Source of the DNA: AV2 sp035637175
GTDB taxonomy: Bacteria > Verrucomicrobiota > Verrucomicrobiia > Limisphaerales > AV2
NCBI GenBank assembly: GCA_035637175.1
Contig: DASPXS010000205.1
Span: 1 to 6,207 of the forward strand
Reading direction: 5' to 3'
Length of the DNA: 6,207 bases
The notes beneath the pieces are model-generated. The model had not been told where the DNA came from. It was given only the letters and a program-made list of their open reading frames with translations, and did not search any database. Shown here one piece after another: positions 5,874 to 6,207 of the stretch (positions are counted from its first letter, which is position 1; each line of letters begins with the position of its first letter). The position numbers and the translations under genes are program-made.

Positions 5874-6207
5874 TCAGGCTTCGCCGGCGGCGCGTTCGGT
5901 TATTTCAGACACCGCGCTCTTCAGCACCTCCAGTTTCGTGTCGGCCGAGCGAAGGGTGACGGTTTTTTCCTGCACGCTGACGATCACTCCCATCACGCCG
6001 CCGCTGGTGACGACCTTGTCCTTCGGCCTGAGCGTCTTGAGCAACTGCTCGTGCTCTTTGGCCTTTCTTTGCTGAGGACGAATCAGAATGACGTAGAACA
6101 CCACCATGATCAGAAGAAGAGGAACCATCTGCATCCAAACCGGCGGGCCCTGAGCTGGTTGGCCACCCGGCGCGCCCTGCGCCAGAAGTGCACTTAAGGC
6201 AAAAAAA
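5874..6207 (-). CDS. yajC: Sec translocon accessory subunit YajC (start outside window)
   Basis: YajC is a small single-span inner-membrane protein that associates with SecDF and SecYEG. The visible 110 residues end at TGA 5876-5874. The core is MVPLLLIMVVFYVILIRPQQRK, with the helix running into the hallmark IRPQQ, followed by a cytoplasmic domain containing LKTLRPKDKVVTSGG and GVIVSV. Two ATG codons (6134 and 6128) begin just before the helix, but the frame stays open to the window edge. The added upstream residues read FFALSALLAQGAPGG, then QPAQGPPVW: a short hydrophobic, signal-like stretch followed by a Gly/Pro/Gln-rich linker. Verrucomicrobial and planctomycete YajC proteins often look like this, so I take the true start to lie beyond 6207. 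None of the 24 upstream codons is ATG, GTG or TTG. It is followed by secDF after 11 bp, the usual yajC-secD-secF order. Confidence 0.93.
   Translation of the reverse strand, partial: FFALSALLAQGAPGGQPAQGPPVWMQMVPLLLIMVVFYVILIRPQQRKAKEHEQLLKTLRPKDKVVTSGGVMGVIVSVQEKTVTLRSADTKLEVLKSAVSEITERAAGEA

Overview
The window is a GC-rich (about 60% by eye) bacterial chromosome segment. All its supported genes lie on the minus strand, so transcription runs from the right edge to the left: yajC (cut by the right edge), secDF, a terC-family gene, recJ, and ispD (cut by the left edge). The fused SecD-SecF protein, the YajC with a Gly/Pro/Gln-rich N-terminal extension, the recJ-ispD neighbourhood and CCCTCTCCCC-type intergenic hairpins suggest a Gram-negative, didermic bacterium. 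Verrucomicrobiota (Pedosphaera/Limisphaera-like) is my best guess. That assignment is inference from general resemblance, and no marker in the window fixes it.

Right part (2340-6207): a compact cluster of membrane-protein genes. YajC and SecDF are the accessory subunits of the Sec translocon; SecDF uses the proton gradient to pull exported proteins out on the far side of the membrane. Only 10 bp after secDF comes a full-length TerC-family (Alx-like) integral membrane protein, the type linked to Mn(II) export. yajC-secDF-terC (gaps of 11 and 10 bp) almost certainly form one transcript. The linkage is notable because TerC proteins of Bacillus have been proposed to metalate exoenzymes during Sec secretion.

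Middle (501-2339): recJ, the 5'-3' single-strand DNA exonuclease of recombination and mismatch repair, starts 60 bp after terC. It carries all the expected DHH/DHHA1 motifs plus an unusual 25-residue, very GC-rich insertion. A 12-codon mini-ORF in the 60-bp gap ends in an ATGA overlap with the recJ start and could couple translation.

Left (1-500): a 332-bp non-coding spacer separates recJ from ispD (MEP-pathway cytidylyltransferase, first 56 codons visible). The spacer is crowded with structure. Two diverged copies of a CCCTCTCCCC...GGGGAGAGGG-type hairpin repeat flank a perfect 9-bp inverted repeat and a smaller hairpin. A four-copy heptamer tandem repeat lies next to the ispD start. No tRNA, rRNA, CRISPR array, transposase or phage gene is visible. 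The long plus-strand reading frames, including one of 852 codons, are antisense shadows. The genes are ordinary core genes; the points of interest are the Sec-TerC linkage, the spacer repeats, the RecJ insertion and the mini-ORF.
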